A DNA stretch of 23,302 nt, taken from contig CALCZU010000096.1 of assembly GCA_937903155.1 (NCBI GenBank), positions 1 to 23,302 of the forward strand, written 5' to 3'. A program made the position numbers and the translations under genes. Origin of the DNA: an uncultured Bdellovibrionales bacterium. GTDB taxonomy: Bacteria; Bdellovibrionota; FAC87; UBA2466. The notes beneath the pieces were generated by a model. The model did no database searches. It had not been told where the DNA came from and saw only the letters and a list, made by a program, of their open reading frames with translations. Positions 1 through 8,494 of the stretch are shown piece after piece (position 1 is the stretch's first letter; every line of letters begins with the position of its first letter).

Positions 1-90
1 GTCGCCTGCGGCTCCTCGCAACGACGGGTCGGGCGCAACTTCACTCACGGGACGGGTCGGGCGCAGCTTCGCTTGCGGTAGGGTAGGAAG
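1..90 (-). repeat. Dispersed palindromic repeat, copy A
   Basis: This stretch carries the motif gctcctcgcaacgacgggt followed by two 28-bp tandem units (23-50 and 51-78) beginning gacgggtcgggcgc. It is closely similar to 9907-9985, differing at scattered bases, and is cut by the window edge. Orientation is set relative to the plus copy at 9383. It lies just past the 3' end of the methyltransferase gene. No gene is seen between 1 and 127. Confidence 0.75.
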
Positions 91-127
91 GCCGCGTTCT
101 TCTCAGACTGCTAGTGCCCCTGCTCGA

Positions 128-808
128 TCAGTGCTTGTGCGAGCGGCTGGCGACTACGAGTGTTTGCTTTCCTAGAAGCAATTGCGCTGGTGGGAATTTT
201 AAGTAGAGTTTTACCATCCACTGAGCTTTGGGAAGCTTTGACTTTGAAGTGTATGGGAGAAATCGCTTCTTTAAGTAATCCACTTGATAGCCGGTGAGTT
301 CCAAAGCTTCTCTGAGACTGGCTTCGGTTAGAATTACTTTGTGGTCGATAAAATCAAAATATTTTGGTCCGACGAGGCTGAAGTTGGGCTGGAGAATAAT
401 CACTTGTCCCGTGGGCTTTAACCTTCGGTGAATCGATCTTAAAATTTTTAAAACCGCGGATGAACTGTCTAGGTGTTCTAAGAAATTACTGACAAAGACT
501 TTGTCTAAGGGCTCGTCTATCTGTGCCGTGTCTAGATCTTCGCCTAGGATAAACTGTACGTCTTGGCCCGCGTATTTTTCCATCGCGGCATTTGCGTCGA
601 AAGCGTATTTCTTTCGGGCTCTGACCTGATTAATGAAAACGCATCTTCCCGAGCCTAAATCTAAGACTGCATCGTTTGGATGGATCCACTTTTGAAAATA
701 ATCTTCGACAAGCGTTTCCCAAACCTTTTTGAGTTCTCCCTCATCTTCATCCGAAAATCGGTGGCGATAGATTTGACCCAGTTCTTGGCTTAACGTTTCT
801 GTGTGCAT
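128..808 (-). CDS. Class I SAM-dependent methyltransferase
   Basis: The 226-residue protein is a probable small-molecule or lipid/sugar methyltransferase. SAM-binding motif I is visible at residues 48-58 (VLDLGSGRCVF). The acidic end of the next strand, a FLEHL motif typical of the Methyltransf_11/23 type, and a late RLKPTGQVIIL strand (motif III-like) follow. No signal peptide or membrane segment is seen, so it should be cytoplasmic. The ATG at 806-808 has an AAAGGAA Shine-Dalgarno about 10 bases upstream. It sits 43 bases downstream of the GT-C glycosyltransferase gene on the same strand, so the two may be co-transcribed and act on the same glycolipid or glycan. The substrate cannot be told from the sequence. 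Confidence 0.8.
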   Translation of the reverse strand: MHTETLSQELGQIYRHRFSDEDEGELKKVWETLVEDYFQKWIHPNDAVLDLGSGRCVFINQVRARKKYAFDANAAMEKYAGQDVQFILGEDLDTAQIDEPLDKVFVSNFLEHLDSSSAVLKILRSIHRRLKPTGQVIILQPNFSLVGPKYFDFIDHKVILTEASLREALELTGYQVDYLKKRFLPYTSKSKLPKAQWMVKLYLKFPPAQLLLGKQTLVVASRSHKH

Positions 809-851
809 TTTCCGACGTTCCTTTAATGCTTAAATAGCACAGTTCAAAACG

Positions 852-2405
852 TTAAGGAAGGCACGTCCAATGAGTGTAGGCGCTTTCGGGCTTTGCCCAC
901 TTTTGTAGCTTTTGAAAGGTACAAAATGTCGAGTTAAAAAGAGAATGAGGACACTCCGGACTGCAGTTGGGAAGGCTCGTCTGGTATTGGCGCCTTGCAA
1001 TAATGGGCGAACCTTTACAACTCTGAAAGTCGGCAGGCTGCTTTTCATCTAATATTTGAGCGTTCGGATCCAGATCCCGAAAAAATTTCTCCATCCATTC
1101 AGATGCCTCACTTCCCGCTTGAGGGGCCCAAATACAAAAAGGTCGTTGCCACCAACCTCGAAAAATAAACCACCCGTGAATGGGCGCGCCCGCAAGAACA
1201 ATCGATCCTTGATTATACGTCTCACTCGTTACGGCATACGGCCAAAGCGAAAGCCTGTCGTTCTTCGGAAACCACATATTTCCGGTGGGAATCAAAAGAG
1301 ACGTCACCAAAAGTCCGCCCATTACCACCGGCGCCCGATAAGCTATGATCACCGCAATCGCCATCAAACCCACCCAAATTTCAGGATACGCATAACGAGT
1401 GAAAAAAGCGTTGCTCACAAATACAATGGCGCCCACTCCCGCTAAGGAAAGTAAGATCAGAACGACCAAATACCAGGGAAATGCTTTTCGAAGATTATCT
1501 TTACTGATTGCTACTATCGCCAAAATGAGAGTGACGATGAGTGCGGGCTCCCACAGAAAAAACTCCCAGGCCTTCAAATAAGGGGTCATCAATCCCCATC
1601 GTAGAAGCAATGCCGGAATCGAAAACAGATGATCCGTGTCTGTGTAGGTTCGATCAATCTCAATTCGCATCACCGAATAAGAAATCAGACGAATCAAAAG
1701 CGCGAGAGCGATAGCCTTTGCGAAAGAAGTGACTTGTTTCTTTAAAGGAATCCAAAATGCAATCAGCAAAACAAAAACCGCGGGGTAGACGGTCTCCTTC
1801 ATCAAAAGTGCGGCAACCGTTGCGTAAAAGGAAATTTTAGGAAGCGTTTTACATTGAGAAGACTCTAATCGAATCAATCCGCCAAATGCGACAGCCAATA
1901 ATCCCAATACCGGAGTTTCCATCATCAACTGAGTGCTATTTTGCAAAAAGAAAGGTGAGAGCAATAAAAACAAAAAGAAAATCCAACGACGGCTTTTTGA
2001 AACCGGCAAACTCTGAGTCAACCAACACAATCCAACGACATTCCAAGCCACGTAAAAAAGATAAAGGATGAGGGGCCTCACCGGAAAGAACAGCCATCCC
2101 AAAGTATTCATCACAATAAAATTCAATTGGTAAAACAGCCACGGTTTTCCGGAAGTTCGGGCATCTCCCATCCCGTTCGTAAATGCATATCGAATATAAT
2201 TCGTTTCATCGACGTTAATACCCAAGACGCGCGTAAAAAGGACTCCGTAAGTGAGAAGCAATCCAAAAGCGAGATAAGCTTCTCCGAGATGGTGATGGAT
2301 CAAAGCCCGGAAGTGTTTTGCATTTTTAATCAGCTTTGCCATGAGTGCAGCAGAGATAGCATATCCAAAATATATTTCGAGCAAAAAAAGAAGAGAAGCG
2401 ATCAC
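852..2405 (-). CDS. GT-C type membrane glycosyltransferase (ArnT/PMT-like)
   Basis: A 517-residue polytopic membrane protein with about ten hydrophobic segments. After the first segments it shows GINVDETNYIRYA (near residues 62-74) followed by SGKPWLFYQL. This matches the first-loop DE-x-x-Y motif and downstream KP element of the PMT/ArnT/GT39-83 class, which moves sugars from polyprenyl-phosphate donors on the outer face of the inner membrane. METPVLGLL and MKETVYP fit the following segments. The start chosen is GTG at 2403-2405, preceded by an AAGAAGAGAGG purine run, but that start lies in the loop of a strong terminator; ATG at 2340-2342 (residue 22) is the alternative and has no clear ribosome site. 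The C-terminal ~60 residues are Cys/Pro/Ser-rich and unlike the rest, so a 3' frameshift is possible. Donor and acceptor are unknown. Confidence 0.75.
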   Translation of the reverse strand: MIASLLFLLEIYFGYAISAALMAKLIKNAKHFRALIHHHLGEAYLAFGLLLTYGVLFTRVLGINVDETNYIRYAFTNGMGDARTSGKPWLFYQLNFIVMNTLGWLFFPVRPLILYLFYVAWNVVGLCWLTQSLPVSKSRRWIFFLFLLLSPFFLQNSTQLMMETPVLGLLAVAFGGLIRLESSQCKTLPKISFYATVAALLMKETVYPAVFVLLIAFWIPLKKQVTSFAKAIALALLIRLISYSVMRIEIDRTYTDTDHLFSIPALLLRWGLMTPYLKAWEFFLWEPALIVTLILAIVAISKDNLRKAFPWYLVVLILLSLAGVGAIVFVSNAFFTRYAYPEIWVGLMAIAVIIAYRAPVVMGGLLVTSLLIPTGNMWFPKNDRLSLWPYAVTSETYNQGSIVLAGAPIHGWFIFRGWWQRPFCIWAPQAGSEASEWMEKFFRDLDPNAQILDEKQPADFQSCKGSPIIARRQYQTSLPNCSPECPHSLFNSTFCTFQKLQKWAKPESAYTHWTCLP

Positions 2406-2418
2406 GCCTCTCTTCTTT
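2383..2418 (-). terminator. Rho-independent terminator overlapping the GT-C start codon
   Basis: On the minus strand a 14-bp stem (arms 2405-2418 and 2387-2400, fully paired with one G-U) closes a 4-base TGAT loop and runs into seven T's. It lies 26 bases after the stop of the six-cysteine gene and should end that transcript. The loop contains the GTG assigned as the start of the downstream glycosyltransferase gene. Confidence 0.85.
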
Positions 2419-2443
2419 AAAATATCAAATAGCTGCTAATGAA

Positions 2444-2758
2444 TTAATAGCAACGATCGACGGCTTGCGAGTAGGAACCATTGCTTCCCCATGCCCGGCA
2501 GGAGATCCAATTTCCGCTAGAGCGTTCGCAACGCGTGACAATTCCGCTCGCGGTACAACCTAAGTAACGGCCATCAGCGCAATAAGTGTCGGCAGCACAA
2601 GCAGAAGCGCGAGAAGCAGAATTGCTTAAGCCTTGAGTTTCCTGAGAAATGGTTTCTCCAGATTGAACTAAGCTGGTTTGTGGTTCGACGAAAGTTTCAG
2701 ACGCAAAAGAAACTCCGCTAAAAAATACCAACGCGCAAATTGAAAGAATGATTTTCAT
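2444..2758 (-). CDS. Small secreted six-cysteine protein
   Basis: The ORF can open at 2773, but the ATG at 2756-2758 is preferred: an AGGGG ribosome site lies six bases before it and it starts directly with a signal peptide (MKIILSICALVFFSGVSFA, cut near ASE). The 104-residue precursor gives a mature protein of about 85 residues, with a Ser/Gln/Thr-rich linker and then a C-terminal domain with six cysteines spaced x5, x7, x8, x9, x15. The even number and tight spacing suggest three disulfides in an exported domain. I do not recognise the family. The gene has its own likely promoter and a strong terminator, so it appears monocistronic. Confidence 0.72.
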   Translation of the reverse strand: MKIILSICALVFFSGVSFASETFVEPQTSLVQSGETISQETQGLSNSASRASACAADTYCADGRYLGCTASGIVTRCERSSGNWISCRAWGSNGSYSQAVDRCY

Positions 2759-2808
2759 TTTTTCCCCTATCATGTTTATGCTCGGTGCCCATTGCGCCGA
2801 ACATGGTA

Positions 2809-2837
2809 ACGATAGGTACGGTACTTCGAATTAGCAA
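2809..2837 (-). promoter_or_regulatory. Candidate sigma70 promoter of the six-cysteine gene
   Basis: Read on the minus strand: TTGCTA (2832-2837), a 17-base spacer, then TATCGT (2809-2814). This would start a transcript about 45 bases before the ATG at 2758. Match to consensus is moderate. Confidence 0.4.
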
Positions 2838-2900
2838 GCCATTTTAGCGGCTTACAAGCGCACGTAACGCGTTGCAGATTTTCGAAGCGTGCTCTTCGAC

Positions 2901-2947
2901 TTCTGCTCGATAAACCTGTAAAATAGACAGTGGACGATGTTCATCGT
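2901..2947 (+). promoter_or_regulatory. Candidate promoter and leader inverted repeat of the glutamate-synthase-like gene
   Basis: TAAAAT at 2919-2924 is a good -10 match, but only a weak TTCGAC-like -35 lies upstream. Just downstream, ACGATG-TT-CATCGT (2934-2947) is a perfect 6-bp inverted repeat between the predicted start and the GGAGA ribosome site. It could be an operator or a small leader hairpin. The divergent intergenic region (2759-2964) holds nothing else I can support. Confidence 0.3.
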
Positions 2948-2964
2948 TCTTCTCCGGAGACATC

Positions 2965-4590
2965 ATGCGTAATCTATTTTATTTTTTCTGCTTCTCTGCT
3001 TTGCTGTTCGGTGTTTTTGCTTATCAGTATTATCCACCCCTTTTGTGGATTGAAGCCGCTCTGATTCCCATCATTGCACTCGGCTTGTTCGATGTTTTTC
3101 AAATGAAACATTCGATTCGCAGAAATTTTCCGGTCATTGGACATTTCCGATATCTCCTCGAAAATATTCGCCCTGAAATTAATCAGTATTTTATCGAATC
3201 CAATTCAGACGGCGTGCCGTTCAGCCGAGAACTCCGTTCGATCGTTTACCAAAGAAGTAAACTCGAACTCGACACGCTTCCCTTTGGAACGCAAATGGAT
3301 GTTTACAAAGAAGGTTACGAGTGGACCTGCCATTCGCTCATGCCAAAGCATATCGATCCCGAATCCCTGCGCGTGACATTCGGAGGAGAGGCTTGCAAAC
3401 AACCTTATTCGGCTTCGATCTTTAATGTCTCGGCAATGAGCTACGGCTCGCTCAGCACGAATGCGGTCTTAGCACTCAACGGCGGCGCTAAGATGGGAAA
3501 TTTTGCTCACAATACGGGTGAAGGGGGTTTGTCTCCGTATCATCTACAACCCGGTGGAGATATTATCTGGCAAATCGGAACCGCCTACTTTGGTTGTCGA
3601 GATAAAGCGGGAAATTTCTCGCCCGAACATTTTAAAGAAAAATCGCAATTGCCCCAAGTCAAAATGATCGAAGTGAAACTCTCTCAAGGAGCAAAACCAG
3701 GACACGGAGGAATTCTTCCCGCCGCGAAACTCACTCCCGAAATCGCTCAGATCCGTGGGGTTGCAATGGGAATGGATGTTATTTCTCCTCCCGCGCATTC
3801 AGCTTTTTCGACTCCCATCGAAATGATGGAATTTATTTCGGAGTTAAGAGAACTCTCGGGTGGAAAACCGGTAGGATTCAAACTCTGTCTCGGAAAAAAA
3901 CGCGAATTCATGGCAATTGCCAAAGCGATGGTCAAAACGGGGATTTATCCTGACTTCATCACTCTCGATGGAGGCGAAGGGGGTACAGGAGCAGCTCCTA
4001 TTGAATTTTCGAACTTTGTGGGTTTTCCAATGAGAGACGGACTCACTTACGTTCACAATGTGCTCGTTGGATTTGATATCCGAAAAAAGATGCGAATTAT
4101 CGCGAGCGGAAAAACGGTGAATGGATTTGACCTTTTAACAAAATTCGCGCTCGGTGCAGATACCTGCAATGCCGCACGAGCGATGATGATGGCACTCGGT
4201 TGTATTCAAGCTTTACGTTGTAATACGAATCAATGTCCGACAGGAGTCGCGACGCAAAATCCTGTCTTAGTCAAAGGGCTGAATGTCACTGACAAAGCCC
4301 GCCGAGTCGCAAACTTCCACAAGGAAACGATCAAAAGCGTTGCGGAACTCATTGGCGCAATGGGACTCAGTCGCCCCTCGGACGTCCTTCCCCGGCATCT
4401 TTTTAGACGCATCAGCAACTCCGAGATTAAAAATCTTTCTGAACTCTATCCCTTTATCGACGCAGGAACACTGCTCGGACGCGATATTCCTGAGGAATAT
4501 GCAAATGCATTTAAATACTCTTCGGCAGAATCTTTCTCCCACAGTCCTGTAGAAATCGCCGAAAATATTCCGTACTTGAAAGAAGCTTAG
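2965..4590 (+). CDS. Membrane-anchored FMN-binding glutamate-synthase-family protein (GltB-like domain)
   Basis: 541 residues, the usual size of stand-alone GltB-like proteins such as B. subtilis YerD. Two hydrophobic N-terminal segments (about 3-20 and 27-45) probably anchor it in the inner membrane. The rest is an alpha-subunit synthase barrel. LDGGEGGTGAAP at 334-345 matches the FMN/substrate loop. C413, C419 and C424 have the C-x5-C-x4-C spacing of the 3Fe-4S site of glutamate synthase, followed by PTGVATQ. The N-terminal amidotransferase and the C-terminal GXGXG domain of full GltB are absent, so it is not a complete GOGAT; its reaction is unknown, possibly an FMN amidotransfer or oxidoreduction. 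GGAGA lies six bases before the ATG. Its TAG overlaps the TAA of the convergent TIG/kelch gene. Confidence 0.88.
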   Translation: MRNLFYFFCFSALLFGVFAYQYYPPLLWIEAALIPIIALGLFDVFQMKHSIRRNFPVIGHFRYLLENIRPEINQYFIESNSDGVPFSRELRSIVYQRSKLELDTLPFGTQMDVYKEGYEWTCHSLMPKHIDPESLRVTFGGEACKQPYSASIFNVSAMSYGSLSTNAVLALNGGAKMGNFAHNTGEGGLSPYHLQPGGDIIWQIGTAYFGCRDKAGNFSPEHFKEKSQLPQVKMIEVKLSQGAKPGHGGILPAAKLTPEIAQIRGVAMGMDVISPPAHSAFSTPIEMMEFISELRELSGGKPVGFKLCLGKKREFMAIAKAMVKTGIYPDFITLDGGEGGTGAAPIEFSNFVGFPMRDGLTYVHNVLVGFDIRKKMRIIASGKTVNGFDLLTKFALGADTCNAARAMMMALGCIQALRCNTNQCPTGVATQNPVLVKGLNVTDKARRVANFHKETIKSVAELIGAMGLSRPSDVLPRHLFRRISNSEIKNLSELYPFIDAGTLLGRDIPEEYANAFKYSSAESFSHSPVEIAENIPYLKEA

Positions 4591-7500
4591 CGGGAATAGC
4601 TCCAAAGATCATTGAGGTCGTTACTGACGCCATTCGCATCGATTCCGTAACCTCCAAATATCCAGAGCGTGTTATTCGAGTCCATCCAATGGGCGCCATA
4701 ACCGCGACTTCCGGGAAGCGTCACAAGTTCCATTGTGCCTTGAGTTCCATAAACTCCTCTTTGATTTTTGAAGGAAGATCCTGAGATCCAAACCCAATCG
4801 CTTCCATTAAACTTCCAAAGGTCATTTAAGCTGCCAGCATTGCCGTTGGCGTCTAATCCAAATCCACCCATTAACCATAAATTATTGGACGAATCGACCC
4901 ACGTTGAACCACTGTCGCGAGCGCCTGGGGTGTTTGACGACGAGATTATTCCTTTTGTTCCGTAACTTCCGACTTGAGTGCGAGCGGATCCGCCACTCAC
5001 CCAGGTCCAGTTCATTCCATCAAAGTTCCAAAGATCATTTAAATCTCCCGCGAGTCCTGATTGATCAACGCCGTAACCGCCGAAAAGCCAAAGGCGGTTA
5101 GCGCCATCGATCCAAGCATGCGAGCTATCTCGTGCGCCCGGCATATTTGAAAAAACAGAAACTCCTTTAGTTCCGTAGACACCCGGTTGCCGAACCGTTC
5201 GTCCACCTGAGATCCATATCCAATTTGTTCCATCAAACTTCCAAAGATCGTTTAAGTCTCCAGTCATGCCTGAGGAATCAACCGCGTATCCGCCGAAAAG
5301 CCAGAAATTTTCTTGTGAGTCTTTCCAAGACACACTGTACCCTCTCGCGCCCGGAATATTCGAACCCGCACCAATTCCAAGAGTGCCGTAATTTCCAGAT
5401 TGTCCGATGTTCTGACTGCCTGAAATCCAAGTCCAATTCGTTCCATCAAACTTCCAAAGATCATTTAGAAGTCCTTGCTGCCCAGTGGAGTCCACACCGT
5501 AACCTCCGAAGATCCAAAAGTTGTCATGAGAATCGATCCACGTCACGGCGTTCGTTCTTCCTCCAGGATAAATGGATGAGCTTGAAATTCCTAAGACTCC
5601 GTAAACGCCTGAAGAATCTGCGAACTCACTTCCCGAAACCCAAGTCCAATTTCCATTCTCAAACTTCCACAAATCGCCGAGGCTTCCCTGATTTCCTTCG
5701 CTATCTAATCCAAACCCACCGAACAGCCACAATCTATTTGAAGAGTCGATTCCGTTCATCATGCTATCGCGTGCACCCGGAATATTAGAACTCGAAGCGA
5801 CGCCTTTTGTTCCGTAAGAACCGGATTGAGCGGCTAATTTACTTCCCGAAATCCAAGTCCAACCCGCTTCAAATGAAAACGCATTGGATAAACTGGAAGA
5901 GAGAAGATCGGGATTCGTAACTTTCACATCGACGACTGACGTCGCAACCGCGGGCGTGATGCAGGTCAAAGCGGTCGCCGAAATAAATTGAGTCTGCAGA
6001 CAGGCTCTTCCCCCAAAAGAAACATTTGCGCCCGAAACGAAATTGGTACCCGTGAGGGTGACAAGTGTTCCTCCGGCATTAGGTCCTTGGGAGGGCGTCA
6101 CTGAAGTGAGCGAGGGCGCAGCTAAATAAGTAAACGCATTCGCAAGACTTGCACTTTGTGAATCGGTATGAATCACTTGCACTGAGACTGCACCCGAAGC
6201 GTGCGCAGGCGTCGTGCATTTCAATTGAGTCGAGCTCACCACTTGAATATTGAGGCAATCCGAAGTTCCCAGTTTCACAAGCGCGCCCGGTCGAAAAGAG
6301 GCTCCTGTGAGTGTCAACGAAGTTCCCCCTGTCAGTGGACCACTCGCGGGTGCAATGTCCGTTAATGTAGGAGGCGCGTAAAAAGTAAATCCATTGGTTA
6401 GCACGGCCGACTGCAAGTCGGGGTTCGTCACGGTTACATCGAAAATCCCGGGGGCATGCGCGGGAGTTGTGCAACTGATTTGTGTAGTGGTGAGCACCTT
6501 GATATTCGTGCATGTCGTCCCACCCAGCACAACTCCGGCGCCTGCGTTAAATCCAGTTCCGTTGAGAACAATCGAATTGCCTCCAGAAGAAAATCCTGAA
6601 TTTGGAGAAATTCCGGTCAGCGTCGGCTTCGGCGGCTTGATGTAAGTAAACGCTCCTGCAAGAACATCGGATTGATTATCCGAATTCGTCACAAACACGT
6701 CTACTTTTCCGCCGGCAAAGAAAGCGCCTGTCGTGCAGGTTAACTTTGAAGAAGAAATAAAATTCACCGAAGTGCACGGAGAAGAGCCCACTTGAACCGT
6801 CGCTCCTGCTAAGAATTTTGTCCCATTCACTGTGAGAAGCGTTCCTCCCACCGAAGGTCCACTGAGAGGTGAAATGGACGTGATATTAGGAGCCGCCTGA
6901 TAAGTGTAGGCAGAGGATTTACTTCCTTGTTGCCCATCGGTGTTAGTCACCTTTACGGTCACAGTCCCACTTGAACGTGCCGGAGTGATGCAAGTTAGTG
7001 AGGTTGAGGAAGTGACATTCTCAGACTGGCAACTCGAAGAGCCCAATTTCACACTCGCACCCGATAAAAATCCGGTTCCTGTGACTGTAATCAATGTTCC
7101 GCCCGCAAGTGCTCCTGCCGACGGCGAGACTGAACTGACAGTGGGGGGGCCAACGTATGTAAAGGCATTTGAAAGAGAATCCGATTGTCCATCCGGATTG
7201 GTCACGACGACATCGCCTATTTTCGCGGAACTATTATTCGAAATGCATTGGATGAGAGTTCCGAGTAAAGGAAGATTAATACTGCAATCCACTCCTGCCA
7301 GAGTAACACTGGCTCCCGTCTGAAAACCGGTTCCGGCAATCGAAACCAATGTTCCACCACTCGCAGGCCCGGAACTGGGCGAGGCGCTTAAAATCGTAGG
7401 AGCATTTGAATAGGTGTACGCGAGAAGTAATGTCCCCGTCCGATTCGCGCTGTCCTTTACGACAACTGAGCCGACTCCGGCAGAATGTGCTCCCGTTTTG

Positions 7501-7727
7501 CAAGTCACAGTGGACGAGTCAACGATATTCACGTTTGTGCAATTGACTCCAAAGACAGTCACCGAGACGATGTTCGAGAGCCGGCTTCCAGAAATGGTGA
7601 CAAGGGTTCCGCCCGACAATGGACCGCCTGAAGGTGAAATGTCGTTAGGACTGGGAGAAGGGGCTGCAAGAAGCAGAAAGGAAAAAGCCGCATTCAAAAA
7701 AACCAAATGAATATTTTTAATAAACAT
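4587..7727 (-). CDS. Large secreted TIG/IPT and kelch-repeat surface protein
   Basis: 1046 residues. A hydrophobic N-terminus (about 1-22, ending LLLAAPSPSP) is a likely signal peptide. Next come seven TIG/IPT Ig-like domains of about 85 residues, each opening with SPxSGPxxGGT and holding a GTGF-type turn and paired cysteines. The C-terminal ~425 residues are six units of about 71 residues built as WTWISGS...YGTKG...PGAR...LWLFGGYG...LNDLWKF, a kelch-like six-bladed propeller. No LPXTG, barrel or C-terminal sorting domain is seen; it simply ends after the last blade. Likely role: exported or surface-attached adhesion or ligand-binding protein (inference). GAGGT lies just before the ATG. It shares a 231-bp divergent region with the pilin-like gene at 7959. 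Confidence 0.87.
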   Translation of the reverse strand: MFIKNIHLVFLNAAFSFLLLAAPSPSPNDISPSGGPLSGGTLVTISGSRLSNIVSVTVFGVNCTNVNIVDSSTVTCKTGAHSAGVGSVVVKDSANRTGTLLLAYTYSNAPTILSASPSSGPASGGTLVSIAGTGFQTGASVTLAGVDCSINLPLLGTLIQCISNNSSAKIGDVVVTNPDGQSDSLSNAFTYVGPPTVSSVSPSAGALAGGTLITVTGTGFLSGASVKLGSSSCQSENVTSSTSLTCITPARSSGTVTVKVTNTDGQQGSKSSAYTYQAAPNITSISPLSGPSVGGTLLTVNGTKFLAGATVQVGSSPCTSVNFISSSKLTCTTGAFFAGGKVDVFVTNSDNQSDVLAGAFTYIKPPKPTLTGISPNSGFSSGGNSIVLNGTGFNAGAGVVLGGTTCTNIKVLTTTQISCTTPAHAPGIFDVTVTNPDLQSAVLTNGFTFYAPPTLTDIAPASGPLTGGTSLTLTGASFRPGALVKLGTSDCLNIQVVSSTQLKCTTPAHASGAVSVQVIHTDSQSASLANAFTYLAAPSLTSVTPSQGPNAGGTLVTLTGTNFVSGANVSFGGRACLQTQFISATALTCITPAVATSVVDVKVTNPDLLSSSLSNAFSFEAGWTWISGSKLAAQSGSYGTKGVASSSNIPGARDSMMNGIDSSNRLWLFGGFGLDSEGNQGSLGDLWKFENGNWTWVSGSEFADSSGVYGVLGISSSSIYPGGRTNAVTWIDSHDNFWIFGGYGVDSTGQQGLLNDLWKFDGTNWTWISGSQNIGQSGNYGTLGIGAGSNIPGARGYSVSWKDSQENFWLFGGYAVDSSGMTGDLNDLWKFDGTNWIWISGGRTVRQPGVYGTKGVSVFSNMPGARDSSHAWIDGANRLWLFGGYGVDQSGLAGDLNDLWNFDGMNWTWVSGGSARTQVGSYGTKGIISSSNTPGARDSGSTWVDSSNNLWLMGGFGLDANGNAGSLNDLWKFNGSDWVWISGSSFKNQRGVYGTQGTMELVTLPGSRGYGAHWMDSNNTLWIFGGYGIDANGVSNDLNDLWSYSR

Positions 7728-7958
7728 ATAGACCTCAACAAACGTCCTACTGATTTAAATATAGCAGTTTAAAGAGAAGCAAAAATGCCGCTCCAGAAAG
7801 CCCTTGGGATGTAAGGCTTTTCCGCCTATTCCCTCGAGAGCCATCCCCTCCAAAAACGGGTCAAGAAAAAATTCGGTCAAGGATAAATCGGATCTTCATA
7901 ATTACTTCACAATTGAGGAGTAGGCTGAGGGTAAGTCACTCAAAAAAAGGTCGTACGT
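7728..7958. promoter_or_regulatory. Divergent intergenic region between TIG/kelch and pilin-like genes
   Basis: It must hold promoters for both genes. TATATT read on the minus strand (7758-7763) and CATAAT on the plus strand near 7895 are weak -10 candidates without convincing -35 boxes. A 6-bp hairpin aaagcc/ggcttt lies near 7797-7820. No riboswitch or RNA gene is recognised. Confidence 0.3.
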
Positions 7959-8471
7959 ATGCTGAAAAAAACACTTTTGAAGTCCCTCCTCATCATCGCC
8001 GTGGGAATCCTTGGCAGTCAAAGTCTCTACTACAGCGCAAGAGCCAGTTCGACAGCAACAACTTCAGCCAACAGCACGATTAAGATCATCGCAGATATTT
8101 CGATCACCAAGGACGTAGGCAAGGACCTTCTCTTCGCCGACGCCGCAAGAAGTGATGCGGCCCAGACGATCGCGGCCGGCGATTCAACGGCGGCGGCGTT
8201 TACCGTTTCGGGAGAGCCGAATCACACTTACACCGTGACTTTACCTGCCAACGCTACGGTCTTTATGACGACAGGGGCCGGGGTTGCTGCAGACGATCAA
8301 GTGGCCGTCAATAATTTCACGTCCCTTCCCGCCGCTGGGAACAACGGACTCTTAAGTGGGGCTGGAAGCCAGGCGTTGACTGTCGGAGCCACACGCGCCG
8401 CGATTCGCGCCTCGCAAACTCAAGCGAATGACTACACTGCAAGTTTCAACGTGACTGTCACTTATTATTAA
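7959..8471 (+). CDS. DUF4402-like pilin, probable major subunit
   Basis: 170 residues with a clear signal peptide (about 1-29, Lys-rich start, hydrophobic core, ARA-S cut). The mature N-terminus is a Ser/Thr/Ala stretch and then IKIIADISITKD. The rest is one DUF4402-type beta-sandwich: LLFADA, AAGDSTAAAFTVSG, HTYTVTLP, VNNFTS, the motif VGATRAAI and a closing alternating strand SFNVTVTYY. The same landmarks recur in both halves of the 14371 protein, so they are paralogous. Pilin-like features are the small size, no cysteines, and an N-terminal extension that could act as donor strand (inference). AAGG lies eight bases before the ATG. It heads a two-gene unit with 8495-8929; the chaperone and usher lie 1.6 and 3.3 kb downstream. 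Confidence 0.78.
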   Translation: MLKKTLLKSLLIIAVGILGSQSLYYSARASSTATTSANSTIKIIADISITKDVGKDLLFADAARSDAAQTIAAGDSTAAAFTVSGEPNHTYTVTLPANATVFMTTGAGVAADDQVAVNNFTSLPAAGNNGLLSGAGSQALTVGATRAAIRASQTQANDYTASFNVTVTYY

Positions 8472-8494
8472 TTGCTTCTGGGAGAACACTCAAA

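Noticed and set aside
830..1048. 72-residue minus-strand frame past the GT-C glycosyltransferase
   Set aside because: It overlaps the 3' end of a larger gene, has no ribosome site or recognisable motif; kept only as a hint of a possible frameshift.
5225..5788. 187-residue plus-strand frame opposite the kelch repeats
   Set aside because: It is the antisense of repeated kelch codons, with a biased Ser/Arg/His composition and periodic sequence; a shadow of the real gene.
4590..5870. CRISPR-like regular spacing
   Set aside because: Period of about 213 bp with coding conservation; these are kelch repeat units, not CRISPR repeats.
6394..7710. Several plus-strand frames opposite the TIG/IPT array
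   Set aside because: Antisense shadows with VPP-rich periodic sequence that mirrors the TIG repeat period.
7728..7958. Riboswitch or small RNA in the divergent region
   Set aside because: One short hairpin only, with no conserved aptamer sequence and no T-run.
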